The notes under the pieces are model-generated. The model was not told where the DNA came from, did not search any database, and saw only the letters and a program-made list of their open reading frames with translations. This document shows, piece after piece, positions 29,604 through 42,291 of a stretch of DNA of 64,000 bases (position 1 is its first letter; every line of letters begins with the position of its first letter). The translations under genes and the position numbers were made by a program. Source of the DNA: Dipylidium caninum (Eukaryota; Platyhelminthes; Cestoda; Cyclophyllidea; Dipylidiidae); contig QEYB01000715.1 in NCBI GenBank assembly GCA_017562135.1, positions 496,001 through 560,000 on the forward strand, given 5' to 3'.

Positions 29604-29899
29604 GGCGAACAGTCGCCGCGCACCCTCCGGGCCACCCTGAGCTCAACATTCACAGGCGCTGTCCTGCTACTGCACCACGTGGGGGCTTTTGGCTGCTGGG
29701 TTTCCCCCCTGGCCCGGTGCGCCCCTCCTTAGACGACCTGGAGACCACCGCCCTCCGGCATGACCTCCATATCGACGCCGCGCTTAGCACGGACGCCCGA
29801 TCCCATGCCGAGCGCAGGCCGGAAGCCCCCAGCGGTCGCGACTTCCGCCACCCGGCCTCCAAGCGACTGGATTACAGGCGCGCGCCACCACGCCCAGCC
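29600..29899 (-). ncRNA. SRP RNA (7SL): 7SL signal recognition particle RNA, copy 2
   Basis: The minus-strand copy has the same Alu-domain start, U-turn, S-domain core and GGAA helix 8 loop as copy 1, and a T-run at 29603-29600. Against copy 1 it lacks two single A insertions (GCTCGGCATGGGATC here), has one extra C before TTCCGG, and changes GGGCCC to GAGCTC near the 3' end. Those two substitutions keep the hexamer self-complementary. Transcription would converge on copy 1. Which copy is expressed cannot be told from sequence alone. Confidence 0.93.
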
Positions 29900-29949
29900 G
29901 CCCTCTAGGCGCTCACTCACTGCACCTCACATAACGCGCGCTCTACGAA

Positions 29950-29956
29950 CGCGTCA
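29950..29956 (-). promoter_or_regulatory. CRE/ATF-like element upstream of 7SL copy 2
   Basis: CGCGTCA on + reads TGACGCG on -, about 55 bp before the 7SL copy 2 start, matching the element of copy 1. Confidence 0.45.
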
Positions 29957-30537
29957 TCTACCGCCGTCCGCGCACACTCTACTCACATCTCCTCAGTAGG
30001 ACTGTCTTCCGCGTCCCGTCGTGGCGCCACGCCGTTGTCTGCTAACCTCCAAAAGCCCTCATCTCCCCTCCGTCTCGGTATTTCCACTCCACTCGCCTTT
30101 AACACCCGTCTCTGCTCTCTGACACTTACACCATGGGGCAGTGTCAATGCGCCCTCATCTGTCTGATCCAACCACTGCGTGAAGCCGGCGGCGCGCCTTC
30201 CTGACTCCCCAAAGTGACCCATGAAATGCACACACCACCACCACCACTCATCTCTCCTCTCCTCCCTGTCGAATCACTGTCTACCTCCCCCACGTCCCAA
30301 CCACCGTCGGCTACTGCTTCAACAACAGCCAGTTAATCACGTACTGCTTGTCAAAATCTCGGAAGTCCTCTCCAGCTTTGTATTATTTTTCTCAATTTGA
30401 GTAGTTTTCTTTTGGCACTACTTACAAAATGTACCTTTTAGGGACCATTTCCCTCGAGACCAGTTTTCGCATGGGATGCAAAAACTCAAAATTGTCAATG
30501 CACTCGTGTTCGGAGTTCCTTAATGGCCGAGTGAATT

Positions 30538-33372
30538 CATTCTTACTTGCCTCCCAGTTTACTGCTGTACACATCCGATTTTTTTCGCATGATTTGCTTT
30601 TGCAAGTCGAGGCTGTTTTCCTCTCTGGCCAGTTGAGCTCTTTTCGCCGCCTTTTCGGCTTCGGAGAAGATTTTTTGAAGGAAGCTGCTACCTCCTATAT
30701 CTGCGGTTGTCGGTTTGCTCAACTCTAAAATCAAGAAACGCATTGAGCAGGACACTCTGCCCTCCCTCCTCCAGCCTTTCGGGGCATCAACGCGGTTGGA
30801 GGTGGGGCGAATCACCACTGTCGGCTGATAACACTCAGTTGTTTCACCGGAGTCCATCGTTTTTACGCTACTTCATCCAAAATAACCGGGCATATTCACT
30901 TTTGTAGCATGTTAGCAATTACGAGGAACTGTGCAGTCGGAAATCATAGGAAAACACACTCATATTGCTATTATTAGCACAAATCCTTTGGAAGAGGGAA
31001 CGGAGAACCTTACGCTAGCGCATGTCCCCCTTCAAGGGGGGAAGCATTTCCAATACTTGCCACTTTTCAACAGTATTTGACGGTTGTTTTTTCGAGAGTA
31101 CGCCTACCTTTCTCCTGCATTTGTCTGCGTTGCGTCGCCCTCACCTCTACCGCGAGAGCATGGCTCGCCGCCCTCAGCTGCTCCTGTTTCAAATCGTCCT
31201 TCTTCATCCTCTCTTGTGCCATCTGTTCCATGACTTGTTCCCTCACCTTCTCCTCCACCTCCTTCGCCTTCCTTAGTTGCTTCGTGTACTCAAGGAGTTC
31301 CGCGGCTCTTTGCGTAGCGGCCACCTTTGTAAGGAAATATTATACACCCAAGGGAAAGATCGTGCTCGAGGTGAGATAATCCTCATTATGAGATCATGAC
31401 AGGAATTTCCAGCACTAAACCCATCCGGGTATGAACAGTTACGGACATCGACAGCACATCTGATGGCACAATTCCCCTGAGGACGCTTGCGTGGTTCTGC
31501 CAACTTCCAAGGCAACTGTGCACCAACTCACTGCTCCCTTGCCGCAGTGACCAGTACTAGAAGTGGGCACGCAATCTCCTTCAAACAGCCTCGTGTCTTA
31601 CCTCATTTTGACATACATTTTCTTCCGTCACCGAACCACACCGAATGGCGTTACGAAGCAACCAGGTGGAGGTTTTAGAATCTTCAGCATCCTTATTACG
31701 AAGTGCTTCTTCTTTTTCCATAATTTGTTGTTCCAAGAGACGCCGTAGCTCCTTCTTCTTTTCAGAGCTCATCTGCGCTGCCTTCGCTTCTTCAAGTACA
31801 CAAGCTTTTTCCAACTTCCTCTACATCGAAACGCTGTATGCTTATAAGTCTTCCAAGACAAAATGCGTGGATACAGGGAAGTGTTAATATAGAATGAGTT
31901 CAGAAAGTCGCTCACTACGAGGGTGTAGGAATAAAAAGAGCGACGTGTCGTGGGGGAGGACCACCCCATCGAGTGAAACGATAGCGGAAAAATCTGCCAG
32001 AAGTAAGGCAACTCTAATCCACCGTGCCAAGGTTGTGATATTTATTGGTGGAAGGCTCTTGCCGAATTAAGTGAAAGAACAACTTACCATTTCTTCGGCT
32101 TCTTTCTTTTTCTGCTCTACCACATCTGACAGCTTTTTTTCTCTGGCTGACATTATCATATCCAGTTCTTTGTTTAAAGTCCTACTTACAATAATTAATA
32201 AAGAAAAAATTGCCTTTTGCATTTGTCGTTGTTGGTTTCATTACCAAAAATTCCCACCAACGAAGTGGTTTTCGGCAGGCTCTTTTCCTTCCTCCTTTCG
32301 TACGCTCTTATTTGTTCGTTCATTTCAATTTGGGCATTGAGATCTTGCAGGTACAGTTCGTTCAACATTGTCCTGTACACATCTCTGTCCCTCGTTTTTT
32401 GTTTCCTGCAAAACAGAAACATAATGAAGACGTAAGGCAGACTCCCTCAAAGTATTTATCAGCTTAGGTGGAGAAGGGCTTCATGACAGTAAAAATATGG
32501 GGGAGTATCAACTTAGACTTAATAGCAAAAGAAGCAAGCACACATTTAAAGCAGTGAAAAAGTAAGACCGTGACAATGCTCGTGGAAAATGCCTATCCGC
32601 CGAATGTGGTCTTTTCTCCACCTCTCAAGCAATGTACAATTTCGGTACAATGGATCTGCATTGGGAATACACATTTTGGCTGGTATTAATAGTAGCTCAG
32701 TAATGTCATAATAATATCACACACCAAATGCTCTAAAAAATGAGCGATGGCAAAAAGGATGTCACGGTAAACAGTGGAGTGGACAGGCTATATACTGGGT
32801 GAAAAATCACAATTGCATTGAACACTTAGCAATAGACTGTTTTCAAAAACAAGCTATAATAGTCAAGCCTTTCCAACAATTATTTTCGTCACAAGCGAGC
32901 CTGAGTAGACGAACAAAAATAGTGGCGCTCTCTGAGATGGCCGAGGACAGGAAATGCGAGACGCTGAGGTGATTGCATTGGATAAAAATCGTTTTAAATT
33001 AAACCATCGACACACCCATTAAATGAAAAAGAGACAGCCTATAAGATGACTGCAACGAATATTTCTAATCAGAAATCTATAATTCTCAGGGCTCAATAAG
33101 TTAAATAATAGGTAATACCTATATCCAGCTCTGGCCATTTCTTGATATTCATTTGCCTTAAGTGTTTGCACTTCTTTAATTTGCTCCTTCAACTTTTCAC
33201 GGCGTCGATTTCGCTCTTCTTCGGGGGTAAAAGAAACTCGGTCTACAATTTCGAATTTTTGGCCTAAAGGTGTGAGGATTTTACCCCTATATGCGATGTG
33301 ATAAGTCAGTAAATTACCTCCTGACAATCAGATTGTCTTCATCGCTTGAAGTTGCTGCTTTATACCTCAATG
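30538..33372 (-). CDS. Coiled-coil protein, ciliary-like, multi-exon (identity unknown)
   Basis: A minus-strand chain of exons encodes almost continuous charged heptad-like sequence. Exons, in order, lie near 33372-33322, 33289-33118, 32396-32217, 32178-32088, about 31815-31584, 31324-31109 and about 30715-30538. Landmark stretches are FTPEEERNRRREKLKEQ, RDVYRTMLNELYLQDLNAQ, KELDMIMSAREKKLSDVV, KKKELRRLLEQQIMEKEE, KVREQVMEQMAQERMKKDD and LAREENSLDLQKQIMRKK. Composition (Glu, Lys, Arg, Gln, Met) and style resemble the trichohyalin-plectin-homology group of axonemal proteins (MNS1, CFAP45, CFAP53), but I could not match one member. The intron near 33290-33321 is about 31 nt. Start and end exons are uncertain; the last exon may stop at AAG TAA or splice on with GTAAGA. 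Confidence 0.65.
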
Positions 33373-33374
33373 TA

Positions 33375-35507
33375 TAGAGGCATTTAGACATTTCTCATAC
33401 AAAAAAATGAGACAGTAAGAAGAATGAAAGTTTCCACTTAATGAGTTAAGATTTTGTCTTCTAGCGTTTCACACATAACGCAGAGAAATAAAGTTTATGC
33501 TGTGACCCTTATTACGCATAATGAGATATACTTATTTGTAGTTTCATCGGAGACCGTTGTAAAAAAACTGTCAAAATCAAAATAGAAACACAGCGCCTTA
33601 ATGTGCATTTCCTCCGAGATATAACGTCGTAAAATGCCACCAAGAAGATGGGGAAAACGAAAGAGACAAGGCAGATCATTTGCTGTTTATTTTTGCAAGC
33701 AAAATAAGATGTCGTATCACTAGCAATGTACAAATCTGTTAAAAATCTCAACAACTGTCCCAACAATGAAATTAGTCAAAGGTTTGCTGAATACGCCGGA
33801 GTCAACACAAAATTAAAGTTAAGAAACAAATTATCATTATTCATGGGTTTGAGCAGAGACAAATAGACTTGTCCTTGGAATATCACCGATACACAAAACT
33901 GGATGTTATAAACAACCTGTAAATGATGCGTACAGTTATTTTCACGCCATCGCATATATTTAGGCCAATGGCTGAGGATGTTAAAAAGCAACGCTTTATG
34001 GTAATTCAGTTTTTTAAAACAGCAATAAAAATGTTATATTATTTATTATGGTTTTTTATTAATTGTTGCACCTTGATACAAGTAAAGCCTCCTTTGCGCA
34101 GCAAAGAGTCTTATTCTTCGTGATTAAGAGCCGCGAACCACTTATAGGTGATTGGAAGGATCAAAAATGTAGAAATGAATGCGAACCCTAGCCTCAGAAT
34201 AGGTCAATTTCCAAATCGACATCCGTTTTTTCAAAGTAAGCTAGCATAAAAGGCAACATGGACATCAGGGATAGCGAGAATGCTCTTGTTTTGTTGTAAA
34301 TATTTAATGTCACACTGATTTGTAGATGATCAACAGTCTTACTGCTAAGCATCCTAATCTAATATATTAGGCGTAGCTATAGGGTAGAAATCAATTATTT
34401 TCCTCTTGTAAAAAGGCGGCAGAATGTGAACCCACTGTCTGGTTATGAAATCTTGGCATTTTATGAGTTCACTCACTATTAAAACTTGCATGGATGAGTC
34501 ATCGAACTCAAACAAACTGTAAGCGTGCGTTGAAAGATCGTGCGATCAATATGATTCGATTCCCATTATGCTTACACGAGCGGTTAAGGTCACGAAAAAG
34601 GATTTCTTTTTACTTTCCAGATTTGCTTCAGTCATTTTTCATTTTGTTTTATGAAACTACAGATGTCCCAAAAAATAAACAATTTACTTATACGTAATCA
34701 CCCATATAGTTTACTTCGATAAATTTGGCGCACCATGCCTGCAATACCCGATGCATCTGGCAGTGAAGTTTACTTTCAGCAAAGAATAATGAACTGGTAA
34801 TGATAGAAGGGGAACCTTAATTATCATCGGAGGTAATAGATTTCTGCAGCTAAAGTGCCACACCTATTGCAGTTTAACCCAGTATGCACAACATAAGTGT
34901 CATATCGCACCAGCAACGAAAGAGCTGCGTGATGTAGACAGGCATATTTTCGAGGCCGGGAAGCCGCAACTTCTTAATAACTGCTACATTGTTCAGGGTC
35001 TTAAAGTGCACATATGCAAGGTTTGGGTACCCGAGGATTTAACATAGAGTAATCGTCGCATAGTGCTTGTTTTAGCCAATCCCTAACGTTGGTCTCTGAT
35101 GAATGTATAATGTGTGTCTAGGTATTGGAGTCGGCTTTCTTCTTTTCGTATTGTTTTTAAAAATCAGCAGACAGTGTGTGAACTGAGATCGTCATAACAT
35201 CAGAAGAAATGGATTAACATCAATAGCACGACTAAAACCGAAGAGGCTGAACTAGTTAGCGGTCAAAGGAGACAGCTTCATTTTCGACTGATTGTTACAA
35301 AATTGTGCTTTGTTTCTATAAACTATATAGTCGCCAAACAAACCATAATTTTTGGAATAAATTTTTAACTGATTATGTATAAGACAAAATTTATCTGCCT
35401 ATAAATAAAATTTGGTGCCACGGTCTTATTAGTATCCATTGCGAAGCTTTGCTTACTCTTCTAATAAGCCGACGCTTTTGAAGACAAGGCTATCTTTGCA
35501 TCCCTCA
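33375..35507. other. AT-rich intergenic region
   Basis: About 2.1 kb between the divergent coiled-coil gene (-) and DPH6 (+), presumably holding both promoters and the unresolved 5' exon of the coiled-coil gene. No conserved protein or RNA is visible. Confidence 0.5.
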
Positions 35508-38500
35508 ATGCGTGTGGTTGCACTTATCAGTGGGGGGAAGGATAGCATATTTTCCATATTGGAATGTGTTTCTCAGGGCCATGAAGTCATTGCTTTGGTC
35601 AATATGCAACCTCCAGGGCACAGAAGGAGGGTAAACTCATTGTAATCTGTTACCTTCCTTAGCACATTGGAGGTTGATAGTTACATGTTTCAATCAGTCG
35701 GCTCAGAGGGTGTTCGTTATTTAGCCGAAGCCTTGAATCTACCTATTTATCAGTCCAGAATAAAACGTGCCACACAATGTCACTCTCTTGCCTATGAACT
35801 GTCTCCCAACGATGAAGTCAATTCTCCAGTTGTATTTGTTTAGTGTATTTAGGTTGAAGATCTTTATGATCTGCTATCCGTGGTTAACAAGGAACATAGT
35901 GGTATTAGGGGACTTCTTTCTGGGGCAATCTTGTCAAATTACCAGCGTGATCGCATTGAATGTATTTGCGAGAGGCTTTCGTGGATCTCATTGTCGTATC
36001 TCTGGCAAAGGGATCAAAAGGAACTCTTACTCGACATGGTCAGTGCTGGAATAATGGCGAGGATTATTAAGGCAAGTGTCAGTTTTGCGTTTATATGTAT
36101 AGATCGCCTCTTTTGGATTAGATGTCAAACGCGATTTGGGTTGTTGGATAGCTGATTTCATTCCCCATGCTTTTCGCTTAGCAGATGACACGAATTATGC
36201 CTTAAATCCTTGTGGAGAGGGCGGCGAGTTCGAAACTTTTACGTTTGATTGTCCTCTTTTCATTAAACGGATAGTTCCCATTGATCAGCCCGAAGTGGTT
36301 ATTCATTCTACTGATCCCTTCTCCACTGTAGCGTATCTTCGGTACAAAGGCTTCCGTCTGGAGGTACCCACTACCTTAATAACTAAGTATTTGAGTTTAG
36401 AATAAAGATCCAGTTGATATTATATCATCTAAAGAAGCCTTGCTTGAAATTAATAAGGAAGTCTGCGTTGGAAACTATACTGTAAAAAGGCGTCCTTTTA
36501 CTTCAATCGAAGATTGGTTGGCAACTCTTGGGGAGGCTGTTCCCTTAGAAATTTCTCGTGATATTTCTAACGCGCAAGACTATGAATATCTCTCCACCTG
36601 TCGCGTGTCAAAATCGAATCGTAACAGCATACCCGGGATTCGTGTTCTGTCCGAGAATCTTTTGTCCGTATGTACGTGTATAGGAGTGGTCCATCCACCT
36701 ATTGGATCAACATTTTATGCTTACGTGAGAAGTGCAACGAAGAAGGCATTTTCTAAATTAAACTTACTTCTAGGTAGGTCGATCGTCTTTGTGTCCCGGA
36801 GATAATTTTTTTGCTAGGTGGCGCTGGTTTAGATTTTGACGATGTTATTCACTGCCACCTAACCACTAACGCTGACCTCTCGAATTCCAACGTCTTCGCT
36901 GCAATAGACGAGTTATTCAAGCAAATTTTCGATAATCCCTCTGCAAGACGTAGTCGAGTCGCTAATGCGCCTCCGAGTTTGGTCTGTCTTTCCTCCCCAT
37001 GGCCCTGGCCTGCTAGTAATTGCCTTGTTGATCCTGACCTTGAGGAACCTAATGTATGATCGTTTAATTTAATGTTTACGTTATGTTTCCTTCGGAATAT
37101 TTCTTTTTTTTTTCTCGTGTAGATTCGTTTTAGAGTAGTTATCTACAGACGTGTTCGCTTCTTAGACGTAGATGCTGCAATCGCTTTTTTTAATGTGCTT
37201 TCTTATGATTTTATAACTTAATATACTCTACATATGTTCATTCATGGTATCTACGATTTACTCTTGATGCTATTTTGGTGTTGCTAGTATTACTAGGATA
37301 TGCTTTAATTGGTGAGGCCATTTTAATTAAATGACGAACTGTTGGAATTTTAAAATCCTTTTCTGACACCAAACGGCTGCTATAGCAACGTTGCATTCTA
37401 TTGAATAAACTATTCCTTATGTGTATTATACCTAAAAAAATTATTTAAATGGAAATACCAACTCTGATGACACTGACGGGATCAGATAGGAAAATTTCTT
37501 AATGGCTCCCTCCCTCCGGGAGGGAGGAGGTTAGACAGGTTATACTATCATATGGTATATTTAGGGTTGTGGGCAGACCAGCCTTCGAATGGCATAAGAT
37601 GGGTTAATGCCTTACGTCTTAAAAACAGGCTGTCCGCAGTGCTAGTCACGATATATACACCGTAATTTTTGGAGCATACATTGAGTACGTTATCTTTTAA
37701 ATATTCAGATTGAGCATAATGAATTGGTCGTAGCAGTTTCTGGTATCGCTGTTGCCACTGAGGCGAGGCAAACCGGTGATGTGGAAGCCATGCGAGTGCG
37801 TTCGCTGTCTCATTGGGCACCCAGTGTTACCGCATCCCACAGTCAGGCCGTTCGTTTTGCCTCCGACTGTTTTTACTCCGGTCAGTTGGGTCTGGTGCCC
37901 GAGACGCTGGAACTTCCATCGTCATCTCCGCTGTCCGCCGAATCCCTACTCGACGGCCTGCCGACTTGCGTCACGCAACAGTGTTGGCTTGCTCTGAGGC
38001 ATGTTCACAGGGTTATGAAGGTACGCAATAAGTAGTATAGCTGGCTGAAAGCGAATTTCCTACGCCACTACCTATTTTATATTTCCCTCGTCCATTTGCT
38101 GACTAAATGTTTTAAAAACATTAGATCTTCATATAGATCTCTGCCCCCTCACCTATTCGACCTAGCCAAAAAAATACACAAAAAATATATAACCCAGTTT
38201 ATTGTCTAATATCCGTTTATTTTAATCTTCAAAGATGCAGAGCATTAGTTGTGTCGCGAAAAGCATGTTTTATGGGTGTAGAAAGTGCATTGGCGAGTAA
38301 TGGATGGCGGTGGAGCAAGACGGTGCGCATTTACCCAATGCGCACCGGGCCGCTGGCCATCGAGTTGACCAGTCTCTGAGTCGAGGTGCATTTACCCCAA
38401 TTCGCCTTCCAAGCGGGAGGTAGTGGCTGTCCGGGGCAGCCTGACGGGGGCATGCAGGAGCCATAGTTCCCTCCGCCTCGCATCTGGTTACATTTGAAGT

Positions 38501-40757
38501 TTCTGTCGAACTCAAAAGAATCTTTTTTAGTAAACTTTTCACCTCAATGATTGTACAGTTTTCCTCTATGTGTGCGCTCTAACAGTTGCCTCCTACTTTA
38601 TTCGGATCGAGTGACTGACGCCTTCTTTTAATTTGACTTATCTATTTTTTTTCCAAATTGTGACAATAATGCTTCTTATGCGAGTAACCCACGTACACAC
38701 TAATGCTTGGGACGTATTTAGATATCTGGAAGACCTGTCGACTCACCCAGGATTGCCGCCGCCATAAAGTGTGTTCCCTTGGTTGACGTTATGGAAGGCC
38801 TGACCGAACGCACTAAAGATGTTATTCATGCCTGGGTTTCTTTGACACATTTTCGGCAGTCGAATGATCGGCTTCATTCCACTGTCTATTTATACTGCCT
38901 TTAGTGCGCAATCACCGGCGGAGACATCTGGACAAATGTTTCTGTACATGCGTACCGACAACACCAGTAGAAACTGCCGTTACCGTATCAAAAAACTGCG
39001 CAAAACATCTACCGCATTTGTCTAAGGTGACTGAGACTGTGCGCGCGTGTGTGTATGCAATAAGTTCAGATGAAGGACCATCCACTCTTAATAAGTCCAT
39101 CCATTCCTCGCTGGATTTATGCGTAAACAGTTTTTCGCGATAGGCTATCGCAGGCGAGAATGTTTTAGTGCTTTTGTTTTTATTAACTTGAATGGCAAAA
39201 ATTGCTTGTGCCGTCTCAGATCGTTAAGCTTTGCGTCTCTGGATTTCGAACAGGTTAGATATTTTGGCCGCGGTGTTCATATTTAAAGTTCCTTTCGCTT
39301 CGACGAACATGGTGAATTGAGGTTGTTGTTATTAACAATAAGTTAATGTAAATTGCGCGCACGTCCCCGAAACACAGTTTCTTGGCAGGCGAGCAGGTTT
39401 ATCCTCCCCCCACCGTGTCAACTGGAATTGAGGCAAACTTCTAGACTTGTTACCTGTCTACTTAAGGTATTTTGAGTTAATAATGCGCTTGTGCGTGAAC
39501 ACATCCCTCTCCTCTTTCTCGTGAATTATTCTAATACTTGGCCGGTTTGTTGTAGCCATACAATCTAATGTTTTACAGCAGCATTGTTTTACAATTACCC
39601 CCGGTTTCTGGGGCATCATTTCGCTCGCATAGTGCAGACCCTTATTCAGCTCAGCAAATTGTCTCGAAATCTTAATTCATCCTTCCTTTCTAGTACACAT
39701 TCGTGCTTATTTTCATGCCTAATGCAGCTGCACGGCTGCATTGCCGCATGTGCCGTTGTGAGGCAACACCTCAACTGCGAACTGCGCAATACATGTCCGT
39801 CTGATGTTGCATTTGGGCCGGAAAACATTGCTAATCCATTGAACTCCTCACTAGCCAATATGCTCTCCTCAGTCGTGATTTCAGAGTTCTTTATTTGCTC
39901 CCCCCCCTCCCCCCTAGAGAGCCTAAGCAAAAATATTTCCAAATACTTGGAGAAGAATGAGGTTTCACTCGTTTGCTTCGGTTAGTGGTCATGCGACTTG
40001 CTCTACACCACTCAAATGAGTTAAATTATTCATAAACTATAATTTGTTGTACTTTAAAGCAATTTATTTCTTTGAGACAGAACATTCCAAAGGTTAACTT
40101 CATTATAATAAAGTTGATTAGAAACTGGGAAGAGACATTCATTTTTTAACTGCTTGTAGAAATTTGATGGGGCTTTCGAGTTCATTTAAAAGTAATAATA
40201 ATCACGGATTCACTCACAGAGTAAAGCTGCCAGTGAACGCATTCCACCAACTAACCTCCTCATACTCTCCAACGAATAACTTTGGACTGAAGTCACGATA
40301 GTTATGATAAATTCGGACGTTGTAGGTGATGGAACCGGGAGGTTGGCGTTCCCACCTCTATTCCGTGGTCTACGCTACCAGGCCCGAGGCTCTGCAATGC
40401 GTGCGAGACTGCCTGCACGCGACAGTCTGCTGTGCGGTATCGCCGACGGAAGGCCGAGCAGAGTGCCTTTGTGAGACGCGAGTCGTGTGGGCGATTGTCA
40501 CTGCCCTGCCGAAAGGCGCTGCAGTCCAGTGGCAATTCGTAACCTCCAGACGTCCACATCCCCAACACCACCGCTTCGTGGTGTCTACCATTAACGTTGA
40601 CGAAATTCCTCCCGTTTCTGATTCATTTTTCTGTCCCTTGGTGTTTTTCAGAGCTGACTCAGCTGCCCCGCCTCATACAGAGCTGTCTGTCGTGCCTGTG
40701 GTACGATTTTTGGATGAATCTGTGAACTACACATACGTTAACCTATGCTTTGTGTAA
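35508..40757 (+). CDS. DPH6: Diphthine-ammonia ligase, long form with RidA-like domains
   Basis: Catalyses the last, ATP-dependent amidation step that makes diphthamide on elongation factor 2. Exons 35508-35630, 35673-35816, 35853-36071, 36103-36363, 36401-36773, 36818-37053 and 37709-38020 join in frame. The N-terminal adenine nucleotide alpha-hydrolase domain shows MRVVALISGGKDS (ATP-binding loop), LSNYQRDRIECICERL, LAYLWQR-like SLSYLWQRDQ, and CGEGGEFETFTFDCPLF. The next part carries two RidA/YjgF-like repeats, as in yeast DPH6; the second begins at RSLSHWAPSVTASHSQAV. Vertebrate DPH6 lacks these repeats. Exons between 38.6 and 40.3 kb are unclear. The final frame 40326-40757 has LPKGAAVQWQF and VPVVRFLDES, fitting a RidA-type end. 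The second intron is 36 nt, the third 31 nt with a GC donor. Confidence 0.9.
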
Positions 40758-42291
40758 ATAGACCTTCAAATGTGGTCTGATTGGGTTTTTAAACGCGGTT
40801 CTGGTCAATTGAAACTATTCTCCGTGTATTTGGAAATCAGGCCTAGTGCATTTTGTGGTCGCCTGAGTCACTACGCCTGTATTGCTGTTGCCTAAATGAA
40901 CCATCACCCCTTGAAGGCTGTGAGAGAGCACTTGCGCCAGCATGATGTCACTTCGGGTAGGAAGAGACGACGATTGTTTCTTATCCTATCATTTTTGTTC
41001 AAAAATGAATTAAAGGTGGCGCTGATCAAAGCCCATAATTTCTGTAACGAAAACGCGTGGGTTTCGTCTATCATAGGGAAAATATTGTTCCCATTGAAAT
41101 ACTTAGGTTAACTTTTCCAATCTTGGGTTCTGTGTGTATTCCATATACAAGAGGGCTCCCTGCGATATCTACGTTACGCTTAAGCCTTTCTACCCAGTCG
41201 ACTTATTACGACTCGATTGAAATTTCAGTGAAATATCACGCAGTTTCTCATGATGTGATATTTTGATTGAGACCGTCTCGAGACGCTGTTGCAACAGGTT
41301 ATTAACTAGGTTTGAGCTAAAATCGCTTAGGGAAAGCCGCGTACATGCAGTGGTGAACGTAATCGGGGTTTGATTCATCCCCAAACTTATTTTTAAGGCA
41401 AAAAGCGACCTGTCGTGATTCATCACTAAAAGAGGTTTCGTTCAGTCAAATGCACTTACTTCGTAACCCCCCTTTTTCGAGGCCGAGGGTCTATAGTACT
41501 GAAAGGTTATTACTGCTTTGATTTCAATAAATGTGGTTGGAAAAGCATCTGTGTTAAATAGACGAAAGTCCTCGTCTATTTAATAAACTCAGTCAGCTGT
41601 GCAAAAACACTGTACAACTCGAGATACAGAAGGTGGGATCCCAAAGTACAACCAAGTCAAGATAGTAAAGAAGAGTCTGTTTCAGTTGCGACAAACCAAA
41701 AGGCAATTATGATCGTTGTTGCAAAGTGCTTTCCCATTTCGTCAGCCATCTGATAGCACCATATGAACCATAAATTCAAATTACCCCTTTAGTGGAGTGT
41801 AATCACAAAGAGAACAATCCGGGAAGTAGAATAAGTGCAGATAATACGCTGTTGTGTAACTTTCTGTAATAGCGGATACACAAATGCTGACCTTTCTAGT
41901 GCTTTCTTACTAAAACCATCGTCATAATTACTTCAACTTAAGTAAAAATTGCGGTTGGACACATATAATTTTAGTTATCTCCACGCTGATTGGCGTTTAG
42001 AAAATTTTATTTAACCACAACATTTCGCAGCACTTTCGAGGATCACAAAATCGCTCCCGGGACGCCCCCAATGGTTGCTTGCTGGTCTGGTGTCTGATTT
42101 TAAGGCAAGTGGGTGGGCATTTATGCTGTTTCCATACTACCCATCATTATTCTAATCACATTTTTCTTTATGATTAACGTGATTCCCACTAAAGTAGATA
42201 GTCATTTTGAAACACCCTTAGCTTCTAAAAAAGCCTCGGATTTTGTGTTCCTTGGACTGGTCTAACTTCCTTGACATATTTTTATTTTCAG
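40758..42291. other. DPH6-MTERF3 intergenic region
   Basis: About 1.5 kb, AT-rich, with AATAAA-like signals near 41526 and 41582. The base before the MTERF3 ATG follows a TTTTCAG, so a 5' UTR intron of MTERF3 may lie here. No gene recognised. Confidence 0.5.

Larger units (their letters stand above)
29596..30330 (-). repeat. Right arm of the inverted repeat
   Basis: Reverse complement of 28532-29251. It carries the second 7SL gene and matching upstream DNA up to about 430 bp beyond the 7SL start. Confidence 0.93.

Noticed and set aside
40302..40591. Minus-strand frames over the last DPH6 exon
   Set aside because: Shadows of the + strand exon, which fits the RidA-like end of DPH6.
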